DNA of 8,185 nt from Bacteroidales bacterium UBA2030 (GTDB taxonomy: Bacteria; Bacteroidota; Bacteroidia; Bacteroidales; TTA-H9): contig DDBO01000146.1 in assembly GCA_002332755.1 (NCBI GenBank), positions 1 to 8,185 of the forward strand. The letters run 5' to 3'. Under the pieces are notes generated by a model, which ran no database searches, was not told the origin of the DNA, and saw only the letters and a program-made list of their open reading frames with translations. A program made the position numbers and the translations under genes. This document shows positions 6,745-8,185 of this stretch, piece by piece (positions within the stretch are counted from its first letter, which is position 1; the number at the start of each line of letters is the position of its first letter).

Positions 6745-6840
6745 GTTTAACTTTTTTTAACAATGATATGCAGTCGGTGTAAATATCACACTGTCAAAGA
6801 ATAATGTTTAAAATGCTATCATTAGCGTCAAGAAGGGGCG

Positions 6841-6870
6841 TTGACAAGGGAAAATTTTGGGTTAACTTTG
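6841..6870 (+). promoter_or_regulatory. Bacteroidetes-type promoter for the carboxyltransferase gene
   Basis: A -33 TTG at 6841-6843 is followed by exactly 19 nt and then TAACTTTG (6863-6870), an exact match to TAnnTTTG. Both boxes and the spacing fit the Bacteroidetes primary-sigma promoter. Transcription would begin near 6877, giving a leader of about 50 nt before the ATG at 6928. The rest of the 183-nt intergenic region (6745-6927) holds only the short inverted repeats reported as findings and the A-rich leader of the MmcQ/YjbR gene. Confidence 0.72.
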
Positions 6871-6927
6871 CCGTCCTTTGGCAAAAATAGTTGAAAATAG
6901 CCTCACACACTAACCAAAACAACTGGT

Positions 6928-8185
6928 ATGACACTAAGTCAAAAGATTGCCGACCTCAAGCGTCGAATGCGTGAAGCATCGCAGGGAGGTGGGCAAAAGG
7001 CCATTGAAAGTCAGAAAGCAAAAGGTAAACTTACGGCCAGGGAGCGAATTCTTTCCCTGCTCGACCCTAAATCTTTCCATGAATACGACTTATTTGTAGC
7101 TCACGCTGGTAAGGATTTCGATATGGATAAGAAATTTCTGCCTGGCGACGGAGTAATCACGGGTACGGGAACCATCAATGGTTATCCGGTATGTATATAT
7201 GCGCAAGACTTCACGGTTGCTGGCGGATCTCTCGGTTACGCTCATGCAAAGAAAATAACCAAGATCATGGATCACGCCATGAAACTGAAAGTACCGATTA
7301 TAGGGATTAACGACTCGGGAGGTGCGCGTATTCAGGAGGGCGTAAATGCCCTGGCGGGTTATGGCGACATTTTCTTCCGTAACACCATGGCTTCCGGAGT
7401 TATTCCTCAAATTTCGGTTATTCTCGGTCCATGTGCCGGTGGTGCTGTTTATTCACCTGCCTTGACCGACTTTGTTTTTGTGGTAGACAAAATTAGCCAG
7501 ATGTTCATTACCGGTCCTGAAGTAATAAAAACGGTACTTGGAGAAGAGATTTCAAAGGAGGATCTGGGAGGAGCCAAGGTGCAGGCGCAGATAACTGGTA
7601 ATGCACATTTCTACGCCCGCAGCGAAGAGGAATGTTTCGAGCAGATAAAGCAACTTATGAGCTTTATCCCTTGGAACAACGAAAACAAAGCCAAACCTTT
7701 TCCCAAGAAACCCCCCAAGCGTCAATACAAGGTTGACGAAATTATTCCCGTAGATCCTACTGAGCCTTACGATGTTAGAAACATTATCAAAGGGATTGTT
7801 GACGATTCTGAATTTCTTGAAGTCCAGGAGTTGTTTGCTCCCAACATCGTTATAGGTTTCGCCCGTATTTCAGGCCAAAGCGTAGGTATTGTAGCCAACC
7901 AGCCCATGGTATTGGCAGGGGTGCTCGATGTGGACAGCTCCGACAAAGCAGCCCGGTTCATACGTTTTTGCGATGCTTTCAACATTCCTCTGGTAACCCT
8001 GGTTGACTTGCCTGGTTATTTACCCGGTATCGATCAGGAACATGCCGGTGTAATTCGCCATGGCGCTAAAGTACTTTATGCCTACAGCGAGGCAACTGTG
8101 CCCAAAATAACTGTAATCTTACGCAAAGCCTATGGCGGTGGCTATATTGCCATGTGCTCACACCATTTGAAAGCAGACTTTGTGT
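6928..8185 (+). CDS. Acyl-CoA carboxylase carboxyltransferase (beta) subunit, PccB/MmdA type, 3'-truncated by the window
   Basis: Carboxyltransferase that moves CO2 between carboxybiotin and an acyl-CoA, most likely propionyl-/methylmalonyl-CoA. 419 codons are present with no stop before the right edge; family members are about 510-520 aa, so roughly 100 residues are missing. The N-terminal crotonase-like half shows GKLTARERI at 33-41, the acyl-CoA oxyanion region DSGGARIQEGV at 129-139 and GPCAGGAVYSP at 167-177. The C-terminal half shows LPGYLPG at 361-367, GVIRHGAKVLYAY at 374-386 and the carboxybiotin-side AYGGGY at 401-406. The start at 6928 gives the usual MTLSQKIADL-like opening and lies about 50 nt after a good promoter. 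Whether it acts in an ATP-dependent propionyl-CoA carboxylase or a membrane, sodium-linked methylmalonyl-CoA decarboxylase depends on downstream genes outside the window. Confidence 0.95.
   Translation, partial: MTLSQKIADLKRRMREASQGGGQKAIESQKAKGKLTARERILSLLDPKSFHEYDLFVAHAGKDFDMDKKFLPGDGVITGTGTINGYPVCIYAQDFTVAGGSLGYAHAKKITKIMDHAMKLKVPIIGINDSGGARIQEGVNALAGYGDIFFRNTMASGVIPQISVILGPCAGGAVYSPALTDFVFVVDKISQMFITGPEVIKTVLGEEISKEDLGGAKVQAQITGNAHFYARSEEECFEQIKQLMSFIPWNNENKAKPFPKKPPKRQYKVDEIIPVDPTEPYDVRNIIKGIVDDSEFLEVQELFAPNIVIGFARISGQSVGIVANQPMVLAGVLDVDSSDKAARFIRFCDAFNIPLVTLVDLPGYLPGIDQEHAGVIRHGAKVLYAYSEATVPKITVILRKAYGGGYIAMCSHHLKADFV

Noticed and set aside
6795..6803. Possible - strand -7 element (TATTCTTTG) for the MmcQ/YjbR gene
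   Set aside because: One extra base between TA and TTTG breaks the consensus, and no -33 box supports it.
7090..7410. 106-codon - strand open frame inside the carboxyltransferase gene
   Set aside because: Antisense to conserved PccB/MmdA coding sequence; the + frame is clearly the real one.
1..8185. Search for a new defence, mobile or biosynthetic system
   Set aside because: All sizeable genes belong to recognised metabolic or widespread families, and I found no integrase, transposase, toxin-antitoxin pair, long repeats or abrupt change in composition.

Overview
The window looks like chromosomal DNA from a member of the Bacteroidota, possibly Bacteroidales or a relative. This is inferred from Bacteroidetes-type promoters (TTG-N19-TAnnTTTG), the near absence of Shine-Dalgarno sequences, a GH3 lipoprotein beta-glucosidase, a small membrane protein resembling the Bacteroidetes-enriched DUF6132 family, and a PccB/MmdA-type carboxyltransferase. 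Base composition looks even across the window. I saw no tRNA, rRNA, CRISPR array, insertion sequence or phage gene.

Region 1 (1-2971, + strand) is a carbohydrate-active pair. A small serine hydrolase of the phospholipase/carboxylesterase type is followed 25 nt later by a GH3 beta-glucosidase (BglX type) with a lipoprotein-like signal. A strong hairpin terminator closes the pair and may also serve the converging gene.

Region 2 (2992-6086, - strand) reads aroB, aroA, lutA-like. AroB (3-dehydroquinate synthase) and AroA (EPSP synthase) are shikimate-pathway enzymes whose genes overlap by ATGA, which suggests coupled translation. A single LutA-type cysteine-rich iron-sulfur protein follows 39 nt after aroA. 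It may be read through from aro or driven by a possible promoter of its own.

Region 3 (6087-6744) has a small two-helix membrane protein with a Cys-x4-Cys loop on the + strand, divergent from aroB. It converges by a 4-nt stop overlap with an MmcQ/YjbR-family gene on the - strand.

Region 4 (6745-8185) is a 183-nt intergenic region carrying the best promoter in the window. It drives a biotin-dependent carboxyltransferase subunit (PccB/MmdA type) that runs off the right edge, with 419 codons present. In this group the enzyme usually works in propionyl-/methylmalonyl-CoA interconversion, with biotin carrier and partner subunits encoded nearby, here outside the window.

Overall this is mostly housekeeping and catabolic sequence. 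I see no convincing new multigene system. The most interesting items are the uncharacterised small Cys-loop membrane protein, the solitary LutA-like gene, and the repeated short-leader promoter arrangement.
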